DNA of 55,434 nucleotides, from assembly GCA_025055385.1 (NCBI GenBank), contig JANWXE010000148.1, positions 1-55,434 on the forward strand, given 5' to 3'. This stretch comes from Burkholderiaceae bacterium (lineage in GTDB: Bacteria > Pseudomonadota > Gammaproteobacteria > Burkholderiales > Burkholderiaceae_F). The notes under the pieces were generated by a model that was given only the letters and a program-made list of their open reading frames with translations, did no database searches and was not told where the DNA came from. This document shows, piece by piece, positions 1 through 8,598 of this stretch. Every line of letters begins with the position of its first letter. The stretch's first letter is position 1. The position numbers and the translations under genes were made by a program.

Positions 1-1
1 C

Positions 2-436
2 ATGGGCTTTGCCGCCACGCCATTGCAGCGCCGCGGCATCACGGATGCCATGCTGGTGCGCCTGGCCGCCGTCGGCGCGCTGACGGCTTTCGGCGCCATC
101 AACCTCCTGGCCGGGGCCCAGCAAGTTTGGCCCTGGCTGCTACTGGGCTTCGTTTTCCCGCTCTGCAATGGCGCCTACGCCCTCGTTGCCCACGCACTGC
201 CGCTGCAACTGTCGGGTCGGGCGAACACGGCGCTGAACCTGGCGGCCTTCGCCGGCGCGTTCGCGCTGCAGTGGGGCCTGGGCGTGCTGGTCGATGCGCT
301 GCGCGCCGAGGGCTTCGCGCCGGCGAGCGCGTACCGCATCGCCTTCGCGCTCCTGTTTGCGCTGCAAGCGGCTGCGGTGGCGTGGATGCTGTCGGCGCCG
401 CGCGCGCAGCGGCCCGGCACGCAGGCGCCGGGCTGA
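2..436 (+). CDS. MFS transporter, C-terminal part (5' end cut by window)
   Basis: This is the end of a polytopic inner-membrane protein. The reading frame is open from the first bases of the window, so the ATG at 2 may be internal. The 144 visible residues hold about four hydrophobic helices (near 18-38, 44-65, 78-98 and 112-131), a charged break in between (LSGRANTALNL), and a short Ala/Pro/Arg-rich tail. The pattern fits the last helices of a 12-helix major facilitator transporter, where the motif around SGRANTALN resembles the MFS 'SG..N' segment before helix 11. The substrate cannot be told from this fragment. It lies just upstream of the 4.5S RNA gene on the same strand, separated by about 30 bases. 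Confidence 0.7.
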   Translation: MGFAATPLQRRGITDAMLVRLAAVGALTAFGAINLLAGAQQVWPWLLLGFVFPLCNGAYALVAHALPLQLSGRANTALNLAAFAGAFALQWGLGVLVDALRAEGFAPASAYRIAFALLFALQAAAVAWMLSAPRAQRPGTQAPG

Positions 437-467
437 GGGCGGCCGTTCGGCTGATACCATTGAGCGC

Positions 468-564
468 GGCGGGCCCCCTCGCATGGACGCGCCGTGAACC
501 TGGTCAGGTCGGGAACGAAGCAGCCATAGCGGAGCTGCGGCCAGTGCCGAGGACAAGGCTCGCC
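468..564 (+). ncRNA. ffs: 4.5S signal recognition particle RNA
   Basis: The core reads CTGGTCAGGTCGGGAACGAA followed by GCAGCCA, which is the conserved SRP domain IV loop region that binds Ffh and FtsY for co-translational membrane targeting. The ends close with GGCGGGCC (468-475) against GGCTCGCC (557-564), eight pairs including one G-U, giving a roughly 97-nt hairpin typical of proteobacterial 4.5S RNA. A possible -10 TACCAT (455-460) ends about 7 bases before the inferred 5' end; no clear -35 is visible. Placement directly before dnaX is common in betaproteobacteria. The gene is absent from the ORF track because it is non-coding. The exact ends are inferred from the closing helix. Confidence 0.9.
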
Positions 565-1100
565 TGCTCATCCTCGTCTCGATGGGGTTGCGTATTGGGT
601 CGGCACCGGCGCAGGTCGTGCCGCAGCTTCTCGCCCTACTCCGAGGGCCTGCAAACTGAGCGCCTGTCGCACCTGGTCAGCGGCGACGCGCGTCAACCAC
701 ACCTGGCATTTACTCGGCACTGCGCCGGTGTCAGGCGCGTGCTCGGTTGGGGGGACGGGCGGCCGATGGTCTTCGCACTGTACCCCCTCAACGCTTTTCC
801 GTACCGACGCGCTGCCGGGCATTCTGAGAGCAGCTCCTCGTCCCGCTGCGGGGCGCGCGACGCAGCAAAGGTAGCGCGCTGATGAAGGCTGCGGCGCACC
901 TGCACGGGGTATGCGGCTGCGGCCGCTTTCAGCGGGCCAGACGGCAGTGAAACAGGCCAGCCATTGCCTTTTACTTTACCGTGCTCTCGGCGTCGAGGTG
1001 TTGCCGCATGGCCCCCGTGCCGCTTCCGCGCCACAGCCCTCGGTCGCCTCGCCGCCGGCGGCTAGACTGCGCGCCCTGACCGCAGAGCGAAGGATTTGCG
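565..1100. other. Gene-free stretch between 4.5S RNA and dnaX
   Basis: This 536-base stretch holds only short overlapping ORFs in several frames on both strands, with Arg/Ala/Pro-rich translations that look like GC-rich noise. None shows a recognisable domain or a good ribosome site. TAGACT at about 1061-1066 could be a -10 element for dnaX, but I see no matching -35. No intrinsic terminator with a T-run follows the 4.5S RNA, so dnaX may be read through from it. Confidence 0.5.
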
Positions 1101-2723
1101 ATGACATACCTCGTCCTCGCCCGAAAATGGCGTCCGCGCGACCTGGAGGCTGTCATTGGCCAGGAGCACGTTGTTGCCGCGCTGCGCAATGCGCTGCAGC
1201 AGCAGCGGTTGCATCATGCCTATTTGTTTACCGGTACGCGGGGAGTGGGCAAGACGACGCTGGCGCGCATTTTCGCGAAGGCGCTTAATTGTGTGGGATC
1301 AGATGGACAAGGCGGTATCACGGCGCGCCCGTGTAATGGTTGCGATGTTTGCAGCGCGATCGATGCCGGTCGCTTCATCGACTACATCGAGATGGACGCT
1401 GCGAGCAAGCGCCGCGTTGAGGAGATGGATGACCTGCTGGAGCGTGCCATCTACCCGCCTAACCAAGCGCGCTTTAAGGTGTACGTGATCGATGAGGTGC
1501 ACCAGCTGAGTCCACACGCGTTTAATGCGATGTTAAAGACGCTGGAGGAGCCGCCGCCGTATTTGAAATTCATCCTTGCGACCACCGATCCGCAGAAAAT
1601 CCCAGTGACAGTGCTATCGCGCTGCCTGCAGTTCAACCTGAAGCCGTTGCCAACCTCGATGATCGCCGAGCGGCTGGCCGCGATTTCGGCTGCTGAGCAG
1701 ATCAGCGCAGAGACCGCAGCGCTGCGCCTGCTGGCGCAGGCCGCCCGCGGCAGCATGCGCGATGCCTTGAGCCTGCTCGATCAGGCGATCGCCTACGGCG
1801 GCGGTGCGGTATCTCACGCGTCGGTGCGCCAGATGCTGGGCGTGGTCGATGACGCGCTGATTGTGCAGGTGCTCGATGCGCTGGCCGCGCGCGACGCGCG
1901 GGCGCTGCTGGCACTGGCCCAGGACATGGCGAACCGTGGCGAGTCGTTCGCACAGGCGCTGCGCGATTTGGCCCGTATGCTGCACTGGGTGGCGCTGGCA
2001 CAGCAGGTGCCCGAAGCGCTGGCCGAGGACGTTGAGCATGCCGAACAGATCCGCCGCTTCGCGGCGGCCTTTGCGCCCGAGGAAGTGCAGGTCTATTACC
2101 AAATCGCGCTGCACGGCCGCAACGACTTAGCGCTGGCACCCGACGAGTACGCTGGCTTTACGATGACACTGTTGCGCATGCTGGCTTTTGCGCCGCAGAC
2201 GGCGGAGACACCGCGTGCGCTAGCGCTGGGGGCGGCGCGGTCACCGCGTGCGACCGCGGCTGTGCCAGGACCCACGCCGCGTAAGCGGGTGGCAGCAGCC
2301 GAGAAGCCGGCGGCGCTGCCGCCTCGCACCGACGTCGCGCCCGCGCTGCCGGCTTTTCTTGATTGGCCATCGCTGGTGGCGCAGCTGCCCATTGCCGCGA
2401 TCACGCGCGAATTGGCAAACTGCAGCGAGCTTGTAGCGGTACGGGACGACGTCTTTCATCTGCGTGTGCCGGTAAAGACGCTGGCTGAGAGCGGAGCAGT
2501 GGAGCGTCTGCGGCAGGCCTTAAGCGAACACTTTGGCCGGCCGGTGCGCGTGCAAGTGGAGGTGGGAGCCGCGGTCGATACGGCGGCGGCGCGCGCCGCC
2601 GCCGCGCGCAGTGACAAGCAGAAGCGCGCAGAAGAGGCGATCTACGGCGATCCCTTCGTGCAACAATTGATTGAGCATTTCGGCGCGCGGATCGATCCGG
2701 ATTCGATCCGTCCGCTTGACTGA
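1101..2723 (+). CDS. dnaX: DNA polymerase III subunit tau/gamma
   Basis: Clamp-loader ATPase of the replicative polymerase. It loads the beta clamp and, as tau, links polymerase cores to the DnaB helicase. The 540-residue product has an N-terminal AAA+ domain with Walker [10 protein letters not shown] (about 45-53), the four-cysteine zinc module (C64 region: [15 protein letters not shown]), the sensor/Walker B segment [10 protein letters not shown], and SRC (about 173-175). A low-complexity Ala/Pro hinge (about 370-415) precedes the C-terminal polymerase-binding domain. It is shorter than E. coli tau (643). I saw no A AAA AAG slippery heptamer of the E. coli type, so a separate gamma product by that route is not supported. 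AAGGA at 1090-1094 supports the ATG at 1101. ybaB and recR follow on the same strand. Confidence 0.97.
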   Translation: MTYLVLARKWRPRDLEAVIGQEHVVAALRNALQQQRLHHAYLFTGTRGVGKTTLARIFAKALNCVGSDGQGGITARPCNGCDVCSAIDAGRFIDYIEMDAASKRRVEEMDDLLERAIYPPNQARFKVYVIDEVHQLSPHAFNAMLKTLEEPPPYLKFILATTDPQKIPVTVLSRCLQFNLKPLPTSMIAERLAAISAAEQISAETAALRLLAQAARGSMRDALSLLDQAIAYGGGAVSHASVRQMLGVVDDALIVQVLDALAARDARALLALAQDMANRGESFAQALRDLARMLHWVALAQQVPEALAEDVEHAEQIRRFAAAFAPEEVQVYYQIALHGRNDLALAPDEYAGFTMTLLRMLAFAPQTAETPRALALGAARSPRATAAVPGPTPRKRVAAAEKPAALPPRTDVAPALPAFLDWPSLVAQLPIAAITRELANCSELVAVRDDVFHLRVPVKTLAESGAVERLRQALSEHFGRPVRVQVEVGAAVDTAAARAAAARSDKQKRAEEAIYGDPFVQQLIEHFGARIDPDSIRPLD

Positions 2724-2740
2724 TACGGGAAGCCACGACG

Positions 2741-3067
2741 ATGATGAAAAATCAGCTCGCCGGCCTCATGCAGCAGGCGCAGAAAATGCAGGACAACATG
2801 AGGCGCCTGCAGGAGGAGTTGGCTCAACTCGAGGTGGAGGGGCAATCCGGCGCCGGCTTAGTGAAGGTCACAATGACCTGTAAGCACCAGGTGCGCCGCG
2901 TGACGATCGATCCGTCACTGCTGGGCGATGACCGCGATATGTTGGAGGATTTGGTGGCCGCCGCTGTCAACGATGCCGTGCGACGCGCTGACGAACTCGC
3001 GCAGCAGAAAATGGCACAGCTGACGGCGGGATTGCCGTTGCCTCCCGGCTTTAAACTGCCCTTTTAG
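2741..3067 (+). CDS. ybaB: YbaB/EbfC family nucleoid-associated protein
   Basis: Small dimeric DNA-binding protein of the YbaB/EbfC family, which sits between dnaX and recR in many bacteria. The 108-residue sequence starts [20 protein letters not shown], with the long amphipathic helix [25 protein letters not shown], then the typical strand/turn [26 protein letters not shown] and the C-terminal segment [11 protein letters not shown]. Length and motif order match the family. It begins 17 bases after the dnaX stop, with GGAAG upstream, so it is probably co-transcribed with dnaX and recR. The role in nucleoid organisation or recombination is family knowledge. Confidence 0.95.
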   Translation: MMKNQLAGLMQQAQKMQDNMRRLQEELAQLEVEGQSGAGLVKVTMTCKHQVRRVTIDPSLLGDDRDMLEDLVAAAVNDAVRRADELAQQKMAQLTAGLPLPPGFKLPF

Positions 3068-3140
3068 GTCAACCCTATCCTGCGGCGCAGCCGCCACCCT
3101 TTGGGGCGCCTTGCGCCGGCGGGCTTGCGACCGCTGATTT

Positions 3141-3743
3141 GTGAAACTCGGGCCGACCCTGGATCGACTGGTGGAGGCATTCCGCCGCCTGCCTGGCATC
3201 GGGCCGCGCACCGCGCAGCGGCTGACCTTCCACCTGCTGCAGCACGACCGCGAGGCGGCCGTCGCCCTAGGTGAAGCGCTGCTGGCGGCGGCGCGCGACA
3301 TCCGCCACTGCGCGCGCTGCAACACGTTGACGGAGGAGGCAATTTGTGCCACCTGTGCGAATCCGCGCCGCGACGCTGGTTTGCTGTGTGTGGTAGAAAG
3401 TCCAGCGGATCAGCTGACGATCGAGCAGTCGCTTGCCTACAGCGGGCTGTATTTTGTGCTGCTCGGACGGTTATCGCCGCTAGACGGTATTGGTCCGCGC
3501 GAGCTTCAGCTTGAGCGTCTGCTGGCCCGCGCCACCGAAGGAACAGTGCGCGAGCTTATCCTTGCGACCTCATTTACGCCGGAGGGCGATGCTACTGCCC
3601 ATTACATTACCGAAATGGTGCGAGCTCGCGATCCGCAGCTAAAGATCACGCGCTTGGCGCGCGGGGTGCCTGCCGGCGCTGAACTCGAATATACCGACGT
3701 CAACACGATCGCACAGGCGATGCTGGACCGTCGCGCCGCGTGA
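3141..3743 (+). CDS. recR: Recombination mediator RecR
   Basis: RecR acts with RecO (and RecF) to load RecA onto SSB-coated gapped DNA. The 200-residue product begins with a GTG and has the helix-hairpin-helix region ([20 protein letters not shown], about 13-32), the C4 zinc finger [16 protein letters not shown] (about 57-72), and a Toprim domain with [13 protein letters not shown] and the DGIGP segment (about 110-115). Length matches RecR from other proteobacteria (about 200). The gap of 73 bases after ybaB holds GC-rich sequence with no obvious terminator. A strong Shine-Dalgarno is not visible, so the GTG start is chosen by alignment to the family N-terminus ([21 protein letters not shown]). 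Confidence 0.96.
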   Translation: MKLGPTLDRLVEAFRRLPGIGPRTAQRLTFHLLQHDREAAVALGEALLAAARDIRHCARCNTLTEEAICATCANPRRDAGLLCVVESPADQLTIEQSLAYSGLYFVLLGRLSPLDGIGPRELQLERLLARATEGTVRELILATSFTPEGDATAHYITEMVRARDPQLKITRLARGVPAGAELEYTDVNTIAQAMLDRRAA

Positions 3744-4323
3744 AGGCGCGCGGCGACACGCGCAGAGACTAGGTGAGCAACGTGTAGCGGCGGAATCGGT
3801 TCAATCATGGCCACCGCGTCATTACGGGGCGGCCGCGCGTCGGTGCGCAAAAGGCCCTCGGGCGGGCTTAAGCTAGGCGGCCGTGCGAGCGATGCCTGAA
3901 CGGCGCGCGCGCCGCTGATTAGGAGCGAAGTGGACTGCAGATCGTCACGCGGGTGCTGGCGTGTCGACCTAAAGATGGCCCCGGTAAGATGGCGGTGTCC
4001 TTATCGGTCGGTCAGCCTGCGCATGACCGAGCCGTCGCCGTGGCGTGCCGTCAAGCAAGCGTTGCGACGCTGCGCAACGGGCCATTCCTCGCCACAGCAG
4101 CTGTTGAAGATTTACACTGCACGTGTTGCTTGTGTCTGCTTGCAGCGGTGGGGTCTACGGGCATTCCGAACACCTGAGCTCTGCTGGCGCCCTGTTAGAT
4201 GGGCTGTTGCGCACTAGCAAGAACGCAAGGCGCACTCTAACAGCTCAGGGGGCGGTGGATCGTTCTTTTATTTATAGTTTGCGGTCATCGCGATCCACGT
4301 CAAAGAGAACCAAGGAGACCGAG
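3744..4323. other. Gene-free stretch between recR and the ABC importer
   Basis: About 580 bases without a credible gene. The three ORFs listed here overlap in different frames and have no recognisable motifs. The last 70 bases are locally AT-rich (TTCTTTTATTTATAGTTT around 4264-4280) with TATAGT at 4273-4278 as a possible -10 for the importer genes, but no convincing -35 is placed 16-18 bases upstream. No regulator gene for the importer is seen. Confidence 0.45.
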
Positions 4324-5367
4324 ATGATCCGCACTGACCGTCGCCGCGCGCTCCTCGCCGGTTCTGCGCTTGCTACGGCGGCCTTGCTGCCGCAACGCGG
4401 GATGGCGCAGGCGCCAGAAAAAAAGAAGGTGACGATCGCTGTCGGTGGTAAGAATCTGCTGTACTACTTGCCGCTGACGATCGCCGAACAGCTCAAATAC
4501 TTCGAGTCGGAGGGGCTGGACGTTGAGATCGTTGATTTCGCTGGCGGTGCCAAAGCGCTGCAGGCGGTGGTCGGTGGCAGCGCAGACGTCGTCTCGGGCG
4601 CGTTCGAGCACACGCTGAACATGCAGGCCAAGGGCCAGCCGATGCGCGCCTTCGTGCTACAGGGGCGCGCACCGCAGATCGTGCTAGCGGTTAACACGCG
4701 CACGATGCCCCATTTCAAATCGGTTGCTGACCTAAAAGGCAAGAAGATCGGCGTCACCGCGCCCGGATCCTCCACCAACATCATGGCTAACTTTGTGCTT
4801 GCGAAGGCGGGCCTGAAACCGAGCGACGTTTCCTACATAGGCATCGGTGCTGCCAGCGGCGCGGTGGCGGCGGTTCGTGCCGGCCAGGTTGACGCCATCT
4901 CTAACTTAGACCCAGTCATTACCATCCTCGCGCGGGCTGGCGACATTCGGATCATCTCCGATACGCGCGATCCGGCTGAGGCAGAAAGGGTCTTCGGCGG
5001 ACCGATGCCAGCAGGTTGCTTGTACGCGCCGGTGGCATTTTTAGAGCGCAACCCGAACACTGCGCAGGCACTGACCACCGCGATCGTGCGGGCCAACCGC
5101 TGGATTCAGCAGGCCGGGCCGTCGGACATCATCAAGGTGGTGCCTGAGTCCTACCTGCTCGGCGACCGTGCCGTCTACCTCGACGCGTTTTTGAAGGCCA
5201 AGGCGGCGCTGTCGCCAGACGGGCTGTTTCCAGAGGCTGGGTCCGCGACCGCCTACCGCGCGCTGGCAAGCGTCGACGAAGCGATCGCCAAAGCCAAGCT
5301 CGACCTAAAAGCCAACTACACGAACGATTTTGTGAAAAAGGCACTTGCGCGGCTGCGTTCAGCTTGA
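4324..5367 (+). CDS. ABC transporter substrate-binding protein (nitrate/sulfonate/NMT1-like)
   Basis: Periplasmic solute-binding protein for the importer formed with the next two genes. I chose the ATG at 4324 rather than the longer ORF because AAGGAG lies seven to twelve bases upstream and the protein then starts with a twin-arginine signal (RTDRRRALLAGSALATAALLP) ending near AQAPEKK. That suggests export folded through Tat. The mature part reads VTIAVGGKNLLYYLPLTIAEQLKYFESEGLDVEIVDF, the typical opening of type-2 binding proteins of the SsuA/TauA/NMT1 group, with the conserved DLKGKKIGVTAPGS and AAVRAGQVDAI segments. The predicted length is 347. The substrate (alkylsulfonate, nitrate, pyrimidine precursor or similar) cannot be read from sequence, and no metabolic gene sits nearby. 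Confidence 0.88.
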   Translation: MIRTDRRRALLAGSALATAALLPQRGMAQAPEKKKVTIAVGGKNLLYYLPLTIAEQLKYFESEGLDVEIVDFAGGAKALQAVVGGSADVVSGAFEHTLNMQAKGQPMRAFVLQGRAPQIVLAVNTRTMPHFKSVADLKGKKIGVTAPGSSTNIMANFVLAKAGLKPSDVSYIGIGAASGAVAAVRAGQVDAISNLDPVITILARAGDIRIISDTRDPAEAERVFGGPMPAGCLYAPVAFLERNPNTAQALTTAIVRANRWIQQAGPSDIIKVVPESYLLGDRAVYLDAFLKAKAALSPDGLFPEAGSATAYRALASVDEAIAKAKLDLKANYTNDFVKKALARLRSA

Positions 5368-5410
5368 CCGCGGCTTAAGGTTGACGCTGATGTCATTCGG
5401 AGCTTGAGGC

Positions 5411-6220
5411 GTGCTGCCGGCACTTGCTCTCGAAAACGTTACCTGCACGTTCGTATCGCATGACCGCCCGGGCCAACGCTACACGGCGGTCCAGGATGTC
5501 ACGCTATCAGTTGCTCCCGGCGAGTTCGTGAGTGTGGTCGGGCCAACTGGCTGCGGCAAAAGCACGCTGTTGAATGTCGCCGCTGGCTTGCTCGCGCCAA
5601 GCGCTGGCACGGTGCGGGTATTCGGCGAGACGCTAACCGGAATTAACTCGCGCGCTGGCTATATGTTCCAGTCTGATGCGCTGATGCCTTGGCGCACCGC
5701 GCTGCAGAATGTCACCGTGGGACTGGAATTCCGCGGCATGCCGCCGGCTGAGGCGACGCGGCTAGCGCAGCAGTGGTTGCAGCGGGTCGGGCTGGGGGGG
5801 TTTGGCGACCGCTACCCACATCAGCTGTCCGGTGGCATGCGCAAGCGCACGGCCCTGGCACAGATGCTGGTACGTGACCCGGACATCATATTGATGGATG
5901 AACCTTTCTCGGCCCTGGACATCCAGACGCGGCAGCTGATGGAAAATGAGGTGCTGGAGCTGTGGGCAGCCAAACGCAAGGCTGTGCTCTTCATCACCCA
6001 CGACCTTGATGAGGCAATTGCAATGAGCGACCGGGTGGTAGTGCTGTCGGCTGGCCCGGCAGCGCGCCCGATCGGTGAGTTCGCGATCGACCTGCCGCGT
6101 CCCCGCGATGTGGCGGAGGTGCGCGTGACGCCGCGCTTCATCGAGCTGCACAAGGCGATCTGGGACGTGCTGCGTGCTGAGGTCTTGCGAGGTTACGCGC
6201 AGCAAAAGGCGGTGGCGTGA
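5411..6220 (+). CDS. ABC transporter ATP-binding protein (SsuB/TauB-like)
   Basis: Cytoplasmic ATPase of the importer. The 269-residue product has Walker A GPTGCGKST (about 51-59), the Q-loop YMFQSDALMPWRT, the signature LSGGMRKR (about 140-147), Walker B IILMDEPFSALD (about 160-171), and the H-loop FITHDLDEA. The Q-loop wording (DALMPW) is typical of nitrate/sulfonate/taurine importers. Translation starts at a GTG 43 bases after the preceding stop. The C-terminal tail (RVTPRFIELHKAIWDVLRAEV) matches the usual extension in this family. It is clearly part of an operon with the binding protein and permease. Confidence 0.93.
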   Translation: MLPALALENVTCTFVSHDRPGQRYTAVQDVTLSVAPGEFVSVVGPTGCGKSTLLNVAAGLLAPSAGTVRVFGETLTGINSRAGYMFQSDALMPWRTALQNVTVGLEFRGMPPAEATRLAQQWLQRVGLGGFGDRYPHQLSGGMRKRTALAQMLVRDPDIILMDEPFSALDIQTRQLMENEVLELWAAKRKAVLFITHDLDEAIAMSDRVVVLSAGPAARPIGEFAIDLPRPRDVAEVRVTPRFIELHKAIWDVLRAEVLRGYAQQKAVA

Positions 6221-6269
6221 GGCCCAGCAACGGGCGGCGGGCTGGCCCCCGTCGGCAGGTACCGAGCCA

Positions 6270-7097
6270 ATGCTTAAGCGACTGAAGCCAAACTCGAAGA
6301 ATCTACGCGTCTGGCAAGTGGGTGTGCTGGTTGCGGTGTTCGCGCTCTGGCACGTCTTGACCAAGCCGGGGCTGATCCCGCCTGTATTTTTCGACAACGA
6401 CCGTCAGGCGGCCTTCTTCTTCGGTGAGCCGGTGAAGATTTTTGCCCGCATCGTTGACTGGTTCTTTATCACGCGCGACATCTACGGCCACCTGGCGATT
6501 ACGTTGGCGGAAACGGTGCTCGCCTTCGTGATTGGAACCGCCGCGGGGCTGCTTGTTGGCATGTGGCTTGCGCTCAGCCCAATGGCAGCGGCAATCCTCG
6601 ACCCTTACATTAAAGCGCTGAATTCCATGCCGCGCGTAATCCTGGCGCCGATTTTCGCGGTCTGGTTCGGGCTGGGCGTCGCCTCCAAGGTCGCGCTCGG
6701 CTTCACGCTGGTGTTTTTCATCGTTTTTTTTAACGTCTACCAGGGCGTCAAGGAGGTGAGTCCGACCGTGCTGGCCAGCGCGCGCATGTTGGGCGCGAAC
6801 CGCCACCAACTGCTGCGCTACGTGTACCTTCCTAGCGCGATGAGCTGGGTGTTTTCGTCGCTGCACACCTCCGTTGGCCTGGCTTTTGTTGGTGCGGTGG
6901 TCGGCGAATACCTTGGCTCCGCGCGCGGAGTCGGCTATCTGATCCTGCAGGCCGAAGGCACCTTTGACATCAATACCGTGATGGCGGGCATCCTGGTGCT
7001 GACCGCATGCGCTCTGGTGCTCGACTGGGCGGTCGGGCGCGTCGAGCGGCGACTGATGAAATGGCAGCCGCGGACCGCTGAAACCGAAAAAATCTAA
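6270..7097 (+). CDS. ABC transporter permease (SsuC/TauC-like)
   Basis: Inner-membrane permease of the importer. The ORF track extends back into the ATPase gene, but the protein-like part begins at the ATG at 6270 (MLKRLKPNSKNLRVWQVGVLV), giving 275 residues. It has about six membrane helices, and the BPD_transp_1 coupling loop reads SARMLGANRHQLLRYVYLPSA (about 195-215), which docks on the ATPase. The segment LNSMPRVILAPIFAVWFGLG is characteristic of the nitrate/sulfonate/taurine permease family. A GTG a little upstream is an alternative start. The gene closes the three-gene transport operon; a GC-rich hairpin follows at 7118-7138. Confidence 0.92.
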   Translation: MLKRLKPNSKNLRVWQVGVLVAVFALWHVLTKPGLIPPVFFDNDRQAAFFFGEPVKIFARIVDWFFITRDIYGHLAITLAETVLAFVIGTAAGLLVGMWLALSPMAAAILDPYIKALNSMPRVILAPIFAVWFGLGVASKVALGFTLVFFIVFFNVYQGVKEVSPTVLASARMLGANRHQLLRYVYLPSAMSWVFSSLHTSVGLAFVGAVVGEYLGSARGVGYLILQAEGTFDINTVMAGILVLTACALVLDWAVGRVERRLMKWQPRTAETEKI

Positions 7098-7117
7098 CGC
7101 GCCTGATCGTTTAACGT

Positions 7118-7138
7118 CAGGGGCCGTCGCTGCCCCTG
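7118..7138 (+). terminator. Candidate hairpin after ABC importer operon
   Basis: CAGGGGC (7118-7124) and GCCCCTG (7132-7138) form a perfect seven-pair stem with a seven-base loop, placed between the permease stop and the next start. It is followed by CTTACGG rather than a T-run, so it may be a weak terminator or an RNA-stabilising hairpin. Confidence 0.4.
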
Positions 7139-7147
7139 CTTACGGTC

Positions 7148-8590
7148 ATGAGTTCCCCATCGCCGTCTTCTGTTGCGCTGCCAGCCTGGACGGTACAGAG
7201 CGCACCAGTGACGCCTTTTTGGAAGCGAATTCCAAAGTTTTTTCGCTTTCCAGCATATCGTCCCGTGCTATTGCGCATCGTCGCGGCAGCGCTCGCTTAC
7301 GGAGCGGCCGGCTGGCTGTTCGGCCGCTATTTGCCGAGCGAGCCGCTGCTCGGCACGGGTGTATTGCTGGCCGTCAGCTTCGGCGTGTGGGTCTTCCTGG
7401 CCCGTTATGGCTTTCTTGTAATCGAGCGCACCGCTCACGGTTACCTCTATCCGGACCAATATCCGCCGCGCGCTGAGCGGGCCAGCCCATACCGGCCCTA
7501 CAAGATGTTCCTGATCATGATGGTAGTGCCGATGGCGATCGGCATCATCGGCGGGCTGTTGCGCAGCCCGTCGCTGACACTTCTGCTGTTCCTTTCATTT
7601 GCGCTGTTGCTGCCGGCTGCGGTCATGGTGCTGACGATGACCGATAGCTTCTTAGAAGCGGTCAATCCGGTGCGCTCCTTGCAGGTCGCGCGCAAAATCG
7701 GCAAGCCCTATTTGGTGCTGTGCCTGTTTCTTCTGCTTCTGCTACTTAGCGCGCAGCAGGCTGCCGAGCTGGTTCTGCCGCGCCTGCTGGCCAGGCCGCT
7801 GAAAGCGCATGGCGAGGCCATCGCTGTCGGCGCAAGCGTGCAGGCGATCGGCGGCGCACTCGGCGTGACCTTTGGGCTGGCGTTCTGTGTGCTCGGTCTT
7901 ATTGGGAACTACTTTTTCATGCTGATGTGCGTACTGCTTGGCTACACGATGTACCAGTACGCAGATGTGCTCGGCGTCTCGGTAGTAGGCCCAGGCGAGG
8001 TGCGCACACTCGGCCGCCTCAGTTCGGCAGCGCATCGCCGGCGCGTGCGCGACGCACTAATCGGTCAGATGGTGGCGGCCGGTGAGATCCGCGAGGCGAT
8101 CGACTTGATCGCCGAGGATCTGCGTGAGCGGCCAAATGATCTGGCGCTGCACGGCCGCCTGCACAAGCTGCTGCTGATCGAAGGATCGGCACCACGCATC
8201 GCAGACCACGCCGAGCGCTATCTCGAGCTGTTGGTGTCAACCGGCAACGCGCGCGAGGCCCTGCCGCTGGTGGAAGAAGCGTTCGCGCGCCGGCCCGATT
8301 ATGAGCCCCGCAAGCCGGAACTTGTGGTGCCGCTGGCGCAGGCCGCGCTGGCGGCCGGCAAGCCGAAGCTGGCCGCGCATCTCATCCGCGGCTTCGACCG
8401 CCGGCACCGCATGCACCCGCAGATCCCAAACGTTTACCTCATCGGCGCGCAGCTGCTGCTCGAAAGCAGGGCGCCAGTGCAGCAGGCACGTGCGCTACTG
8501 CAACACGTCATCGAACGCTACCCGCAGCACGCTGCTGCGGTTGAGGCCAGACGCCTTCTGCAGCGGCTGCCAGCGGCTGCAGCTGGGTAA
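7148..8590 (+). CDS. Polytopic membrane protein with C-terminal TPR-like helices, function unknown
   Basis: I do not recognise a named family. The 480-residue protein has an N-terminal membrane half with about six hydrophobic segments (roughly 42-62, 68-88, 118-138, 142-162, 190-207, 230-272), including a long L-rich helix VLCLFLLLLLLSA. The second half (about 295-475) is soluble and made of paired helices of TPR-like character, for example GEIREAIDLIAEDLRERPNDLALHGRLHKLLL and QQARALLQHVIERYPQHAAAVEARRLL. This layout suggests a membrane-anchored scaffold or a DUF4013-like protein with a cytoplasmic helical repeat domain. The gene converges on a rhomboid-family gene that has a similar membrane-plus-helical-repeat design, with only eight bases between the stops. 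No signal peptide is seen. Confidence 0.75.
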   Translation: MSSPSPSSVALPAWTVQSAPVTPFWKRIPKFFRFPAYRPVLLRIVAAALAYGAAGWLFGRYLPSEPLLGTGVLLAVSFGVWVFLARYGFLVIERTAHGYLYPDQYPPRAERASPYRPYKMFLIMMVVPMAIGIIGGLLRSPSLTLLLFLSFALLLPAAVMVLTMTDSFLEAVNPVRSLQVARKIGKPYLVLCLFLLLLLLSAQQAAELVLPRLLARPLKAHGEAIAVGASVQAIGGALGVTFGLAFCVLGLIGNYFFMLMCVLLGYTMYQYADVLGVSVVGPGEVRTLGRLSSAAHRRRVRDALIGQMVAAGEIREAIDLIAEDLRERPNDLALHGRLHKLLLIEGSAPRIADHAERYLELLVSTGNAREALPLVEEAFARRPDYEPRKPELVVPLAQAALAAGKPKLAAHLIRGFDRRHRMHPQIPNVYLIGAQLLLESRAPVQQARALLQHVIERYPQHAAAVEARRLLQRLPAAAAG

Positions 8591-8598
8591 ACGAGGGC

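Noticed and set aside
127-882. 251-aa ORF on plus strand overlapping the transporter, ffs and gap
   Set aside because: It is an Arg/Ala-rich translation in another frame and crosses the 4.5S RNA gene; no domain is visible.
693-1034. 113-aa minus-strand ORF in the ffs-dnaX gap
   Set aside because: No motif, no ribosome site, and composition like out-of-frame GC-rich sequence.
911-1288. 125-aa plus-strand ORF overlapping dnaX start
   Set aside because: Runs out of frame through the dnaX P-loop region; the dnaX frame is clearly the coding one.
1101-2723. Programmed frameshift site for a gamma form of DnaX
   Set aside because: No A AAA AAG heptamer was found in the region where E. coli dnaX has one.
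5762-6397. 211-aa minus-strand ORF
   Set aside because: Shadow of the ABC ATPase and permease genes on the opposite strand.
6303-6866. 187-aa minus-strand ORF
   Set aside because: Antisense shadow of the permease; composition rich in His/Arg/Gln typical of reverse-frame reading.
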